A stretch of DNA of 64,000 nucleotides from Roseovarius mucosus DSM 17069 (GCF_000768555.3 NZ_KN293990.1:1-64000); one strand, 5' to 3'. Shown: positions 44,085 to 53,138, numbered from the stretch's first letter. Made by a program: numbers and translations. Notes: generated from the letters alone by a model not told the origin.

Positions 44085-46268
44085 TTACTCTGCGGCCAGC
44101 ATCGACGCGCCTTCAGCAGGCAGGTCATCCGTCAGGAATGCAGGAAGGTCAGCCTCACTGACGCTGTCGGCCACTTCGGCATCGACATCCGCCCCCTGCC
44201 CTTCGGCATGGCCCTCACCGTCCAGCGCCACGAGATCGTTCCGGCGCAGGACCTCGGGCAACCAGCCGCTGCCCTTCAGCAAGCGCTCGGCCTCACTGGC
44301 CATCTCGCCTTTCTTCAGGTGATCGAGGCGTTGGGCAGTCCCCTCCCCTTTCGCCTCGCGCACGGCCTCGAGGATGCGGGCCTTGGGCACGCGGTTGAGA
44401 TAGGTGTCGACCGTCGGCTCCCAGCCCGCCTCGACCATATCGAGACCTGTCGCGCGCGCCACGAGATCGGAATGCGCCATACGACGGGTCAGACCGCTAG
44501 CAGAGATGCCTGCTCCGTAAGGATTCACCTTCTCATGCAGCGCGTTGACGCCGAAGCTGAGGCAATGCGCCAGCAAGGCCAGCCGACTGCCCTGGTCGAG
44601 AACCGTCAGATAGTCCCAGAGCGCTGCATCGTCGCCAAGCGGGAGATCGGCTTCCCATTCCGCGTGACGCTCGTCGACCAGCTTTGCCACCACGCTGTCC
44701 TTCAGATCGGGCGCCTGCGCCGACATGTAGACGTGACGCACGGATGCCTCGAGACAGCTGCCTGAAACAGAGGAGGTGCGGAACGTGTCCGTCACCAGCT
44801 TCAGAAGCAAAAGCGTCAGCGCGACATCCGGAGAGCGCCCGATCGCTTCACGCAGCGCCAGCGTCCGGTGGGCCGTCAACTCCATGACCAACCGCTCGGG
44901 CAGTGGCTTCAGCGCTCCGTCATCCTCATCCTCCGGCAAGTCAGCTCCGATCGGCTGGCCACCCGACATGATGACGGTTCCGCCATGAGCGGCACTGCCA
45001 TGGCCATCGGTGAGATCACGATAATCCCCCTGCTCCGCCACCGCAGGATCAGTACCATCCTGGACCGCGGTCTCCTCAACGGGCTCATCTTCTGGACGCA
45101 CATACCCGCGATAAACTGCCAGCGCGCCGTAGCGGTCGAGCGTGACGAATGCCCCTGCCCGCCCGATCTCCTCCGCGTCGAAGATCAACGGCCGGGTCTC
45201 GATCTTTTCCATCTCCGCTTCCAACACGCCAAGCCGCGTGTCAATCTCATCGGGAATTTCATCCTGACCCGCGTGTTCCTCTTCCATCGCGCGATACTCG
45301 GCGAGCAGCTTGGCATGAGCCGCGCCTTCGTCATCCGTCATCGGTGCCGGATCACCGGACAGGGACCGCAGGCCGTGGCTGTAGCCGTAGGGCAGGTCAA
45401 GCGCGACCTCGATCCACTTCCAGCCCTCAAGCGCAACCGTCTCAGCCTCGGCCTGGAGTTTTTCCGTCACCAGCCGATCGAGCAGGGCAGGGTCCTCCAA
45501 CCAACCGCCGTCATCGCCCTGGAAGAGGTCATGCAGCATCGTACCACCCGCCGCTTCATAGGCATCAACATTCACGAAAACCGCGCGCCGGTCGGACACC
45601 CTGACCGAGGTCTCGGTCAGCATGCGCCGGATCTGGAATGGCTCCTTGTTCCAAGATGAATTGATCACATCCCAGACCTGAACCTGACGCACGTGATCGG
45701 GGTTCACGGTGAAGGCCATGAGCTGCTCCAGCGTCATGCCATCCTCGGCATAGACCTCAAGCAGTGCAGGGGCGACAGAGGCAAGTTTGAGGCGCTGTTT
45801 CACGATCTGCGGCGTCACGAAGAAGGCAGCAGCAATCTCAGCATCGCTCTGACCCTTGTCGCGCAGGGACACAAACGCGCGGAACTGGTCGAGCGGGTGT
45901 AGGGCGACGCGCTGCATGTTTTCTGCAAGGGAATCGTCCTCGGCCAGGATCGCGGACCCCGCATCACGCACGATATAGGGAATGGGCGTCGTCTTCGCCA
46001 AACGCTTCTGCTTCACCAGCAAGGACAATGCTTGGAACCGACGACCCCCGGCTGGGATTTCGAATTTGCCGGTCTCGATGCCATCGTCAGCCAACACGGG
46101 CCGCACGCTCAAGCTCTGCAACAGACCGCGGCGGGCGATGTCTTCGGCCAGTTCCTCGACGGACACGCCAGCCTTGATGCGCCGCACATTGGACTGGCTC
46201 AGCATCAGCTTGTTGAAAGGGATATCCCGGGATGGGGACAGGGTGATTTTCTGGACAGCTTTGGTCAT
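44085..46268 (-). CDS. Large ParB/RepB/Spo0J family protein
   Basis: A 727-residue protein from MTKAVQKITLSPSRDIPFNKLMLSQSNVRR at 46268. The N-terminal ParB domain includes AEDIARRGLLQSLSVRP, GRRFQALSLLVKQKRL and a helix-turn-helix (KGQSDAEIAAAFFVTPQIVKQRLKLA). The long C-terminus is of the type seen only in plasmid accessory ParB-like proteins. It is separate from the partition protein RepB and lies directly downstream of repC, so it probably has another DNA-binding or regulatory role. Two perfect palindromes precede it. Confidence 0.9.
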   Translation of the reverse strand: MTKAVQKITLSPSRDIPFNKLMLSQSNVRRIKAGVSVEELAEDIARRGLLQSLSVRPVLADDGIETGKFEIPAGGRRFQALSLLVKQKRLAKTTPIPYIVRDAGSAILAEDDSLAENMQRVALHPLDQFRAFVSLRDKGQSDAEIAAAFFVTPQIVKQRLKLASVAPALLEVYAEDGMTLEQLMAFTVNPDHVRQVQVWDVINSSWNKEPFQIRRMLTETSVRVSDRRAVFVNVDAYEAAGGTMLHDLFQGDDGGWLEDPALLDRLVTEKLQAEAETVALEGWKWIEVALDLPYGYSHGLRSLSGDPAPMTDDEGAAHAKLLAEYRAMEEEHAGQDEIPDEIDTRLGVLEAEMEKIETRPLIFDAEEIGRAGAFVTLDRYGALAVYRGYVRPEDEPVEETAVQDGTDPAVAEQGDYRDLTDGHGSAAHGGTVIMSGGQPIGADLPEDEDDGALKPLPERLVMELTAHRTLALREAIGRSPDVALTLLLLKLVTDTFRTSSVSGSCLEASVRHVYMSAQAPDLKDSVVAKLVDERHAEWEADLPLGDDAALWDYLTVLDQGSRLALLAHCLSFGVNALHEKVNPYGAGISASGLTRRMAHSDLVARATGLDMVEAGWEPTVDTYLNRVPKARILEAVREAKGEGTAQRLDHLKKGEMASEAERLLKGSGWLPEVLRRNDLVALDGEGHAEGQGADVDAEVADSVSEADLPAFLTDDLPAEGASMLAAE

Positions 46269-46310
46269 CAGGTATTCTCCACGACGGGCGCCGGAAGCCA
46301 CTCTCCCGAT
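46269..46310 (-). promoter_or_regulatory. Shared leader element before the ParB-like gene
   Basis: The minus strand reads CGGGAGAGTGGCTTCCGGCG, then CCCGTCGTGGAGAATACCTG and the ATG at 46268. It is nearly identical in layout to the DUF932 leader 7.4 kb away. Confidence 0.55.
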
Positions 46311-46379
46311 CTCACTTCCCGTCACCCTCAAACCAACACTCCTTTCCCTCTCGATGATCGTATAGTTGCCAAGAGGCGA

Positions 46380-46395
46380 CTTAACAGCTGTTAAG
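46380..46395. promoter_or_regulatory. parS-like palindrome, copy 1
   Basis: The perfect 16-bp palindrome CTTAACAGCTGTTAAG lies between repC and the ParB-like gene. RepABC plasmids use 14-16-bp palindromes of this shape as centromere sites bound by RepB. Confidence 0.7.
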
Positions 46396-46426
46396 TCAGG
46401 CCAACCGAGCACCGAAGACGTCGAAA

Positions 46427-46442
46427 CTTAACAGCTGTTAAG
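46427..46442. promoter_or_regulatory. parS-like palindrome, copy 2
   Basis: An identical CTTAACAGCTGTTAAG lies 47 bp from copy 1. It contains the repC stop codon (TAA at 46440-46438), so the site is fixed to the end of the replication gene. Confidence 0.7.
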
Positions 46443-47661
46443 CCGCACTTCGCCGACCGATCAAAGCCATGACCATCGGACCGCAAGAGAATTCGCCCGC
46501 CGCGGCCTTGGACGTCAGCGCCCGCAAGTATCCACCCGGAGACCTGATTTCGGAAAAACGTTCCAGCATAGCCACGACGACGATCGAGGCTTGCTCTGGT
46601 CCCATGCAGCGTTGCGCTTCTTCCCAAGCGGAAACACTGATCCCCATGGCCGGCCGTACATGACAAGCCGCGTCGAAAAGTTGGTGCCAGTGTCGAATGT
46701 CGCCCTGATAGAAAGTCTTGAGCGAGGGACAGCCGGCGATTACCAGGTGGAGTGGGATTTTCGGCACCCGCCTCGTGTCATGCTCTTCACCGTCAGCCAC
46801 GGGCTCACCCGTATCATCATCAGGCGCGCCGCCCGCCGCCCCGCCTTTTTCTAAGGCAGGTTCAAGATCTATAGATTTTTTATTTGAATTATGATGGTGA
46901 CGCTCAAAATGGGCATCATTGGTGTTCATTTCTTTTGTTTCAGAGCCGTCAATGACCTTACGCGCCTGGTCAAGTAGGGTCTCCAGTTCAGTCCGAAATG
47001 CCGACAGATCCTCAAGCGAAAGCTTACGGCGAAGAGCGCGGGCTGTGAGGGCGGCCGTGTCGCTGAGCTGGTCCCATAGGCCAAGCCCGGGCAGGATCTC
47101 CTCGCCGAATTCCGCCAGAGCGGCCATGTCGCGGCGCATAAGGCTCACCACCTCCCTCAGTCGCCGCACACGGTCCTCAGCCTCACGCACAGCCTCTGCG
47201 GCCCGTGCAATCTCCTCTGCCCGGCAATAGAGCGGGGAGAGGTCGAAGCCGAAGGCAACGCGATCTTCGCCGCGCTTGCGCACATACCGCTTCCCATTGG
47301 GGCTATCGCGCCGCGTGAGCAAGCCTGCCTCTACCAACCGGGCGAGGTGACGGCGCATCGTCGAGCAAGGCATGCCGTTCAGCCGCTCGCAGATCGCCTT
47401 GTTGGATGGGAAGACGACCATCTCGGTGTTCCCGCCAAGCGCATCGTCCGGAAAGAAGCTGAGAAGTCCCTGAAGAACGGTCAGATCGCGCTCGGAAACC
47501 CCAAAGGCCGCCTGTGCCTTGGACAGCTCGCGGAGGAGCTCCCACTTGTTGACGGGCTTGCCGGGAACAGACGCCTCAGGACGCTCGACCACGCGCAGAT
47601 GGGCGTGCGATATCGGCCGCATAAACGGCGAAATCGGTGTGTAATCCATGATGTCATTCAC
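46438..47661 (-). CDS. repC: Plasmid replication initiator RepC
   Basis: A 407-residue RepC. The N-terminal winged-helix DNA-binding part has KWELLRELSKAQAAFGVSERDLTVLQGLLSFFP and VFPSNKAICERLNGMPCSTMRRHLARLVEAGLLTRRDSPNGKRY. A coiled linker (EAVREAEDRVRRLREVVSLM) and the conserved C-terminal SAWEEAQRCMGPEQASIVVVAMLERFSEI-SPGGYLRALTSKA follow. RepC initiates replication, with the origin expected inside its own gene. It is the last gene of repABC. Confidence 0.96.
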   Translation of the reverse strand: MNDIMDYTPISPFMRPISHAHLRVVERPEASVPGKPVNKWELLRELSKAQAAFGVSERDLTVLQGLLSFFPDDALGGNTEMVVFPSNKAICERLNGMPCSTMRRHLARLVEAGLLTRRDSPNGKRYVRKRGEDRVAFGFDLSPLYCRAEEIARAAEAVREAEDRVRRLREVVSLMRRDMAALAEFGEEILPGLGLWDQLSDTAALTARALRRKLSLEDLSAFRTELETLLDQARKVIDGSETKEMNTNDAHFERHHHNSNKKSIDLEPALEKGGAAGGAPDDDTGEPVADGEEHDTRRVPKIPLHLVIAGCPSLKTFYQGDIRHWHQLFDAACHVRPAMGISVSAWEEAQRCMGPEQASIVVVAMLERFSEIRSPGGYLRALTSKAAAGEFSCGPMVMALIGRRSAA

Positions 47662-47734
47662 GAAGGCAAAATTTCCCTGGCCCGCGAATCGCTTTGCGCT
47701 TGCGGGAAAGGGGCCAGATCGCTACATTCAGAGG

Positions 47735-47824
47735 TGCGAAAACTGAAGTTTTGTAGCGGGCTGGTCCCGTGCGAAACCTAAGAAAGGTCTCGTGAAGCTT
47801 GCTTCTCGGGGCCTTTTTCTTTTC
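47735..47824 (+). ncRNA. Counter-transcribed RNA (incA/RepE-type) in the repB-repC gap
   Basis: On the strand opposite repABC, a promoter TTGCGG-N17-TACATT (47700-47728) lies ahead of a ~90-nt transcript that ends in a strong terminator: a 14-bp stem with one mismatch (47784-47797 / 47802-47815), a CTTG loop and a T-rich tail. RepABC plasmids encode a small antisense RNA exactly here that limits RepC synthesis. The start point is inferred. Confidence 0.7.
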
Positions 47825-47862
47825 TGCCTGTCTCGTGCCTCCTTTTTGATTGTTGCTCTTCC

Positions 47863-48795
47863 TCAGTCTTCCGAACGCTTCCAGCGCTCGTGAAGCTCGG
47901 CGATCAGCTGCGGGGCGTTGCCCTCAAGCCAGCTGACAAAATCGCTCTCCTCGGCCTTCAACTCGAGCTTGAGTTGCTTTCCACGACGTCCGGTCGTGAC
48001 AGTGGCGGCACCGACCCCCGGAATCACCGTGCCGGGCCGCCTGCGAGGGCGAGACGAGGATGTGGTCTGTTCGGGCTTCCCTGCAGCAGAGAGGACGGCC
48101 AAAAATGCATGATCGGATTTCTCGTCAATACCGCCTTGGTAGGATGTCTTGGCCTCACCCGCCAAAACTGCAAGCAGTTCGCGATCGGCATCCGTAGCCC
48201 CCAGCAACTTCTTGAGCTCTTCCCACCTGGGCCGACCAATGCCCGGAGCGGCACCGATGGCGAGGACCAGGTCCTCCCCAACGGTGCGGACCACGCTTAA
48301 CAGCTGCGACACTCCTGCCTCGGTCAGATTGAGAACCTCGGCGACACCCTTGTTAGTGCGTTCGGATGCGCTCAAATGGTCACCGTCGAGCAAGGCTGCG
48401 GCAACAAGCGCACGTTCGATGAAGCTTAGATCCCGCCGCTCCTGGTTCTCTAACAGCTGATCACGAAGTGCCTGATCCCCCTCCATCTCTGTGACAATGG
48501 CGCGGACCTTGATCCCAAGTTCTCTGCAAGCTTCCAGTCGACGACGGCCATAGATCAGGCTGTAGCGATCACCCTCAAGCGGCCGGACGAGGATTGGTAC
48601 TCGCTGTCCGTTCTTGGAAATTGACGCCTTGAGGCCCTCAGTCTCGATCTGCAGCCGGTCATCGAGCCGACCTGTGGTTTCGATTTGGTCAGGCTCGATT
48701 TCGAAAACGCCGCCGCGCAGCCTGCGCCCCTCAAGAGCATCGGGCGCATTGCGCAGGGTCTGCAGTGGCAGTCCCAGTTTAGGCTTTCTTGCCAT
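47863..48795 (-). CDS. repB: Plasmid partition protein RepB
   Basis: A 310-residue ParB-type protein. GLKASISKNGQRVPILVRPLEGDRYSLIYGRRRLEACRELG is the ParB nuclease/CTP-binding core, and LSASERTNKGVAEVLNLTEAGVSQLLSVV is the HTH. The C-terminus holds dimerisation sequence. It binds parS and works with RepA in segregation. Its start overlaps the repA stop by 17 nt. Confidence 0.95.
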   Translation of the reverse strand: MARKPKLGLPLQTLRNAPDALEGRRLRGGVFEIEPDQIETTGRLDDRLQIETEGLKASISKNGQRVPILVRPLEGDRYSLIYGRRRLEACRELGIKVRAIVTEMEGDQALRDQLLENQERRDLSFIERALVAAALLDGDHLSASERTNKGVAEVLNLTEAGVSQLLSVVRTVGEDLVLAIGAAPGIGRPRWEELKKLLGATDADRELLAVLAGEAKTSYQGGIDEKSDHAFLAVLSAAGKPEQTTSSSRPRRRPGTVIPGVGAATVTTGRRGKQLKLELKAEESDFVSWLEGNAPQLIAELHERWKRSED

Positions 48796-49972
48796 TGCGT
48801 CCCCACGTGTTCTGGATGATCGCCGCGATCTCGTCGTTGACGGCGTTCATGGATTCGATTGCACGATCGAAAGTCTGACGCGTGAAATCCTTCTTGTCGG
48901 CCTCGTAGAGCGTCTGCTTCGTCAGCCCTGCATCAGAGATCGCAGTCGACTCAACCATGTGGTTGGTCAGCACTGACCTGCCGAACAGACCCCGGATGAA
49001 AGCAATGACCTCGGTCTGCGGGGCATCACCCACTTTGTAGCGGGTCGGCAGAAAGCGCAGCCAGTCGAAGCGAAGGTTTGCGCCAGCATCCCGGATGACG
49101 CCAAGCAGATCAGCGGTCATTCGCAGAAACTGCGACATGGACATCAGATCGAGCATTTGCGGGTGAACGGTAACAAGCACCCCTGAAGATGCTGAAAGGG
49201 CGGACATGGTTAAAAAGCCAAGCTGCGGCGGACAGTCGATGACGACGACGTCGTAGTCCGCTTCGACACTGTCGAGCGCGTCACGCACACGGGCAAAGAA
49301 TGCGCGGGCGCCGCCACGCTGAATGGCTGCCGGCGTCTCATGTTCGAATTCCATGAGCTCGAGGTTCCCGGGAATCAGGTCAAGACCACGGATGTAGGTC
49401 TTGCGGATCACGTCCGAGATCGGGACCGGTTCATCGTAGCGAACCGCATCATACAGCGTGCCACCCTCCATCAGGTCCAGCTCAGGCTGGATGCCATGCA
49501 GCGCGGAAAGGGATGCCTGGGGGTCCAGATCGATCGCAAGGACACGATATCCCTTGAGAGCCAAGCGCTGTGCAAGGTGAGCGGATGTTGTCGTTTTCCC
49601 GGACCCTCCTTTGAAGTTCACAACAGAAACAATCTGAAGCTCGTCACCGGCACGACGCCCCGGAACGTAGGTTCCAGGCTTCTTCGCGTTTGCCTCAAGG
49701 GCGTGGCGAATCTCCCAGATATCATCGAGGGTATATCGCCGGTGGCTGCCCGCAGTGGTTTCGACGTCAGCGATCTTTCCTTCTCGATGAAGCTTGCGAA
49801 GGTAGGTATGATCGACTCCAAGCAACTCGGCCGCCTCGCCGCTGGTCAGGCTGCGCATGACTTTTTTGGCGTCGGGAGGGAAGTGGGCAGCACGTTGCGC
49901 ATGAAGATTGGACGCAAGAAGCTCTGCGTAGTGCCCGATGGCAATGTCCAGGTCCTGCTCAGCTTCGCTCAT
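48779..49972 (-). CDS. repA: Plasmid partition ATPase RepA
   Basis: A 397-residue ParA-type ATPase. An N-terminal MerR-like HTH (SLTSGEAAELLGVDHTYLRKLHREGKIADVETTAGSHRRY) is followed by the deviant Walker A KGGSGKTTT (121-129) and Walker B YDVVVIDCPPQLG. RepA drives segregation and autorepresses repABC. The promoter must lie in the ~200 bp between 49973 and the divergent toxin-antitoxin operon. Confidence 0.96.
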   Translation of the reverse strand: MSEAEQDLDIAIGHYAELLASNLHAQRAAHFPPDAKKVMRSLTSGEAAELLGVDHTYLRKLHREGKIADVETTAGSHRRYTLDDIWEIRHALEANAKKPGTYVPGRRAGDELQIVSVVNFKGGSGKTTTSAHLAQRLALKGYRVLAIDLDPQASLSALHGIQPELDLMEGGTLYDAVRYDEPVPISDVIRKTYIRGLDLIPGNLELMEFEHETPAAIQRGGARAFFARVRDALDSVEADYDVVVIDCPPQLGFLTMSALSASSGVLVTVHPQMLDLMSMSQFLRMTADLLGVIRDAGANLRFDWLRFLPTRYKVGDAPQTEVIAFIRGLFGRSVLTNHMVESTAISDAGLTKQTLYEADKKDFTRQTFDRAIESMNAVNDEIAAIIQNTWGRNGKKA

Positions 49973-50139
49973 CTCTGCCTCGATTCGTGGGCGCGTTTTT
50001 TATGTGATCGCGCGTTATTTATCGAGACTATTGCCCGAGCTATCAGATTCGTGCAAGCTCTTTCTAGATTTGGTGTCAGTCGCTGCGTCATGCACAAGAG
50101 TAGCTAGGGTTTGGGGCAGGCTTGCCTTCGGAACCCGTC

Positions 50140-50165
50140 GGATATACATTACAAAACGTATATCC
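50140..50165. promoter_or_regulatory. Operator palindrome upstream of the AbrB-type antitoxin
   Basis: A perfect 8-bp inverted repeat, GGATATAC-N10-GTATATCC, ends 15 nt before the antitoxin ATG, just before the GGAGG ribosome site. AbrB/MazE-type antitoxins bind such sites to autoregulate. Confidence 0.6.
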
Positions 50166-50180
50166 ACATGGGAGGTCACG

Positions 50181-50408
50181 ATGCAGGTCGCAAAATGGGG
50201 CAACTCGCTGGCCGTCCGTTTGCCAGCGGAGCTCGTCCGAGAGCTTGGTCTCAAGGAGGGTGATCAGATCGACCTGGTCAAGGACGACGGTCGGGTCAGA
50301 GTCCGTCGCCTTGCTCGTGCGGATGAGGTGCTGACCGGCCTGCGTCGCTTCCGGGGCAAGTTGTCCGCAGCAGAACGTCTGAGCCGCGGCGACGCGCATG
50401 AGCGCTGA
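50181..50408 (+). CDS. AbrB/MazE/SpoVT-type antitoxin
   Basis: A 75-residue swapped-hairpin AbrB domain protein: MQVAKWGNSLAVRLPAELVRELGLKEGDQIDLVKDDGRVRV. The C-terminal tail (EVLTGLRRFRGKLSAAERLSR) should bind the toxin. The ATG at 50181, behind GGAGG, is preferred to a much earlier in-frame ATG. It overlaps the PIN toxin gene by 11 nt. Confidence 0.92.
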   Translation: MQVAKWGNSLAVRLPAELVRELGLKEGDQIDLVKDDGRVRVRRLARADEVLTGLRRFRGKLSAAERLSRGDAHER

Positions 50409-50793
50409 GTTCGCGGACACGAATGTCGTTCTTTACCTGCTCGACGACGGCCCGAAGGCCGATCGCGCCGAGGTCATCCTGGGGCAGGGGCCCCGGATCA
50501 GCGTTCAGGTTCTAAACGAGTCACTGGTGAACTGCCGCCGCAAAGCTGGCCTCAGTTGGGAGGAAACAGCGGCCTTTCTCGAAGGCGTGCGCGCCTTGTG
50601 TCCCGTCGAGGATCTCACCGTGCAGACCCATGACGTCGGCCGCGCTTTGGCGGAACGCTACGGCTTCTCGATCTACGACGCGATGATCGTGGCCAGCGCT
50701 TTGGTTGCGGGGTGTACCACGCTATGGAGCGAGGACATGCAAGATGGCCTGCTGGTCGAAGGCCAGCTTCGCATCGTCAACCCCTTTGCATGA
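50398..50793 (+). CDS. PIN domain ribonuclease toxin (VapC-like)
   Basis: A 131-residue PIN domain with the acidic residues in FADTNVVLYLLDDG, Glu in VLNESLVN, and SIYDAMIVASALVAGCTTLWSEDMQDG. It should cleave RNA when freed from the AbrB-type antitoxin. The pair lies next to repA, a typical place for plasmid addiction genes. Confidence 0.92.
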   Translation: MSAEFADTNVVLYLLDDGPKADRAEVILGQGPRISVQVLNESLVNCRRKAGLSWEETAAFLEGVRALCPVEDLTVQTHDVGRALAERYGFSIYDAMIVASALVAGCTTLWSEDMQDGLLVEGQLRIVNPFA

Positions 50794-50871
50794 GCGGACA
50801 ACTTCTGAGTCTGGTGCTGGCCTTAGCCTTGTAATCCTTCCATGTCGTGCATGATTTGCGGGGTTTCTGGG

Positions 50872-51732
50872 CTACTCAAGCAGCCCCAGCCTCTCAGCCC
50901 GCTCCATTAGCATCTTCACAGAGGAAGGCTGCCAGCTTGTCCGCCCGCGTGGTGTGCGTTCGCGCATCGCTTCCAGCCGGGTGCAGATCGCCTGAAGCGT
51001 GATGTCGGGGTCCGCGCCCTTGATGGCAGCGACGATGGCGGGCAGACGGTCGTCGGTTTCGCGGCGCCCGGCGCGGGCCAGCACCTCGGCCGGCAGGAAG
51101 CCGTCGCGGACAAAGGCCTTCACAGCGCGCAAGAGACGGCTTTGAGTCCAGCGACGCGCCTCGGGCAAGGGGCCGTTGATGATGCGCACCACGTCTTCCC
51201 AAGCCAAGTCGGGCCGCAGGCGGCGGACGTGGGGCACCCAGTCCTGTGCCGTCTCGTTCAGACGCTCAATGTAGCCGTCCTGTCGGGCCAGCCTCACCTT
51301 GCGCAGCGCCGCCGGATCCCGCGCGCGCAGGCCCGGATTGCCGCCAACCCGGCCTTTGGTCCGTGCGCTGGCCAGGCCAGCCTTGGTGCGTTCGCGGATC
51401 AGGGCGCGCTCGAACTCGGCCGCGGCGCCGAGGACCTGCAGGGTGAACTTGCCCTGAGGCGAGGACGTATCGATCGGATCGGTCAGCGAGCGGAAGAAGG
51501 CTCCCTTCGCCTCCAGCCGCTCGATCACCTCCAGCAGATGCGAGAGGGATCGCGCGAGGCGGTCGATCCGCACGACGACCAGCGTGTCGCCTTTGCCGAT
51601 GCGTTCCAACACCCGCGCAAGCACCGGTCGCGCACGATTGCCGCCCGAGGCCTGTTCTTCATGGATCTCGGCGCAACCCGCGGATTTCAGGGCCTGCGAC
51701 TGGGGCAGGGGGGTCTGATCTTCGGTCGATAC
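50872..51732 (-). pseudogene. Serine recombinase, major part, split by IS1111-type element
   Basis: About 287 codons from VSTEDQTPLPQSQALKSAGC to the stop. This includes the catalytic serine (VSTEDQ), RIDRLARSLSHLLEVIERLEAKG and FERALIRERTKAGLASARTKGRVGGNPGL of the Tn3 resolvase family, plus a ~130-residue C-terminal extension. The N-terminal MPLIGYAR is found at 53141-53164 on the far side of the IS. In between, an out-of-family start (MDTSRAANMGIG...) is open in frame, but functional expression is doubtful. Confidence 0.88.
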
Positions 51733-51808
51733 ATGAGGTAATCGCGGCGGCGCTGATCGAATGGATGGTGCAAGCTGCGGGGATAGAAACCTTGAAGGAG
51801 ATACCCCT

Positions 51809-52846
51809 ATGCCCATGTTTGCCGCCCTTGATGTGTCCAAGAAAGAGACGCAGGTTCATATCGTTGATGTGTCTGGAAAGTGCGTCTGGCGCGGAAAAGT
51901 GTCGACCACCCCGAGCGACATTGCGACAGTGCTGCACCCCTACGCCAAACAGCTTGAGAAAGTTGGCCTTGAGACGGGCAGCTGGAGTTCGTGGCTCTAC
52001 CATGGCCTGACCGATCTGGGTTTTGACGTCGCTTGCATGGACGCACGCCAAGCGCACGCCGCGCTTTCGGTGACAGTTAACAAGACCGATGCAAACGACG
52101 CCGAAGGTCTCGCGCATCTGTTGAGAACCGGTTTGTTCCGCGACGTGCGTGTGAAGCCATGGTGCGACCTGCGCAGACGGGCATTGCTCCGGGCCCGGGC
52201 GACGCTGGTGCGGACGGTCATCGATCTGGGCAATGCCATCCGCAGTGCCCTGCGATTGTTTGGCTTCAACATGGCCGCGGGCTCCGGCTCGGGAGGCGCG
52301 CGCGCTTTTGAGCGTCGGGTCGAACAGCACCTTGCCGAACAGCCTGGGCTTGTTCCCGTTGTGATGCCCTTGCTTGATGCCTGGCGCGCCGCACGAAAAC
52401 AGGTGGCCCGGCATGAAAGTTCGATCCGGGCCGAAGTCCGGACAGATGAGCGGTGTCAGCTGCTGATGACTGTCCCGGGGGTCGGCCATTTGAACGCGCT
52501 CGGCTTCGTAGCTGCGATCGGAGACACCAAGTCCTTTCCATCAGGGCGCACGGCAGCGGCCTGGATCGGCCTGACTCCGCGACGATACCAATCAGGTGAG
52601 ATCAATATGCAGGGCCGGATTTCGCGTCACGGCGACAAGCTGTTGCGGTCCTACCTCTATGAGGCCGCCGCCCACATCCTGACCCGCGCCAAGACCGACA
52701 GCGCCCTGAAACGATGGGGCACGGACCTGCGCGAAAAGATCGGCTTCAAACGCGCGAACGTGGCAGTGGCACGAAAACTCGCTGTGACGCTCTTTGCCAT
52801 GTTGCGCACCGGCAAGCCATTTGAGGCAGAGGGGGTGCCAGCGTAA
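51809..52846 (+). CDS. IS110 family transposase
   Basis: A 345-residue DEDD transposase. The N-terminal RuvC-like domain has AALDVSKKE (Asp), LETGSWSSWL (Glu) and NKTDANDAEGLA (two Asp). The C-terminal Transposase_20 domain has LLMTVPGVGHLNALGFVAAIGDTKSFPSGRTAAAWIGLTPRRYQSGE with the conserved serine region. The start at 51809 follows GAAGGAG. It is full length, so the element is probably active. Confidence 0.95.
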   Translation: MPMFAALDVSKKETQVHIVDVSGKCVWRGKVSTTPSDIATVLHPYAKQLEKVGLETGSWSSWLYHGLTDLGFDVACMDARQAHAALSVTVNKTDANDAEGLAHLLRTGLFRDVRVKPWCDLRRRALLRARATLVRTVIDLGNAIRSALRLFGFNMAAGSGSGGARAFERRVEQHLAEQPGLVPVVMPLLDAWRAARKQVARHESSIRAEVRTDERCQLLMTVPGVGHLNALGFVAAIGDTKSFPSGRTAAAWIGLTPRRYQSGEINMQGRISRHGDKLLRSYLYEAAAHILTRAKTDSALKRWGTDLREKIGFKRANVAVARKLAVTLFAMLRTGKPFEAEGVPA

Positions 52847-52859
52847 TCAGTCAATAAGA

Positions 52860-53125
52860 TCCACTGCTGATCGGCAGTGGTGCGTCCGCCGGGACGCCGA
52901 GCCGGTTCACCGCGTTACGCTCGCTGCAGACCCAACCGGGAGCACTGCGTTTCGAAACATTGCGGGAGCCGTTATCGGAGCTCATCATGCGGCGGCACAT
53001 GTCCGACCGCGAAGACAACCCTGACCCCGGATAGGCGGACCAAGCCACATAAGTTCAGCTGCCCAGAAGACAAAAAACGCCGCCCTTATGGCGACGTTCA
53101 AGAGAAGAAGTGCTTGACCCATAGT
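52860..53125 (+). ncRNA. Probable guide (bridge/seek) RNA region of the IS1111-type element
   Basis: The non-coding right flank contains successive stems: CCACTGC/GCAGTGG (52861-52880), GCGTCC-GCCG-GGACGC (52882-52897), and CCGGTT/AACCGG (52902-52949) enclosing a 26-nt loop. Further along, CCGACCGCGAAGAC partly matches the target strand CGACCGAAGATC next to the insertion point. IS1111-group elements encode their guide RNA downstream of the transposase. The boundaries and fold are inferred. Confidence 0.5.
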
Positions 53126-53138
53126 CCGCGATTAGACA

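Larger units (their letters stand above)
51731..53138 (+). mobile_element. IS110/IS1111-type insertion sequence
   Basis: About 1408 bp inserted between codons GYAR and VSTEDQ of a serine recombinase gene. The dinucleotide AC occurs at both junctions (51731-51732 and 53139-53140), so the exact edge is ambiguous by 2 bp. There are no terminal repeats but a subterminal 9-bp inverted repeat, TAATCGCGG (51739-51747, complement 53126-53134), as in the IS1111 group. The transposase has a short left flank and a ~290-bp non-coding right flank, also the IS1111 layout. Confidence 0.85.
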
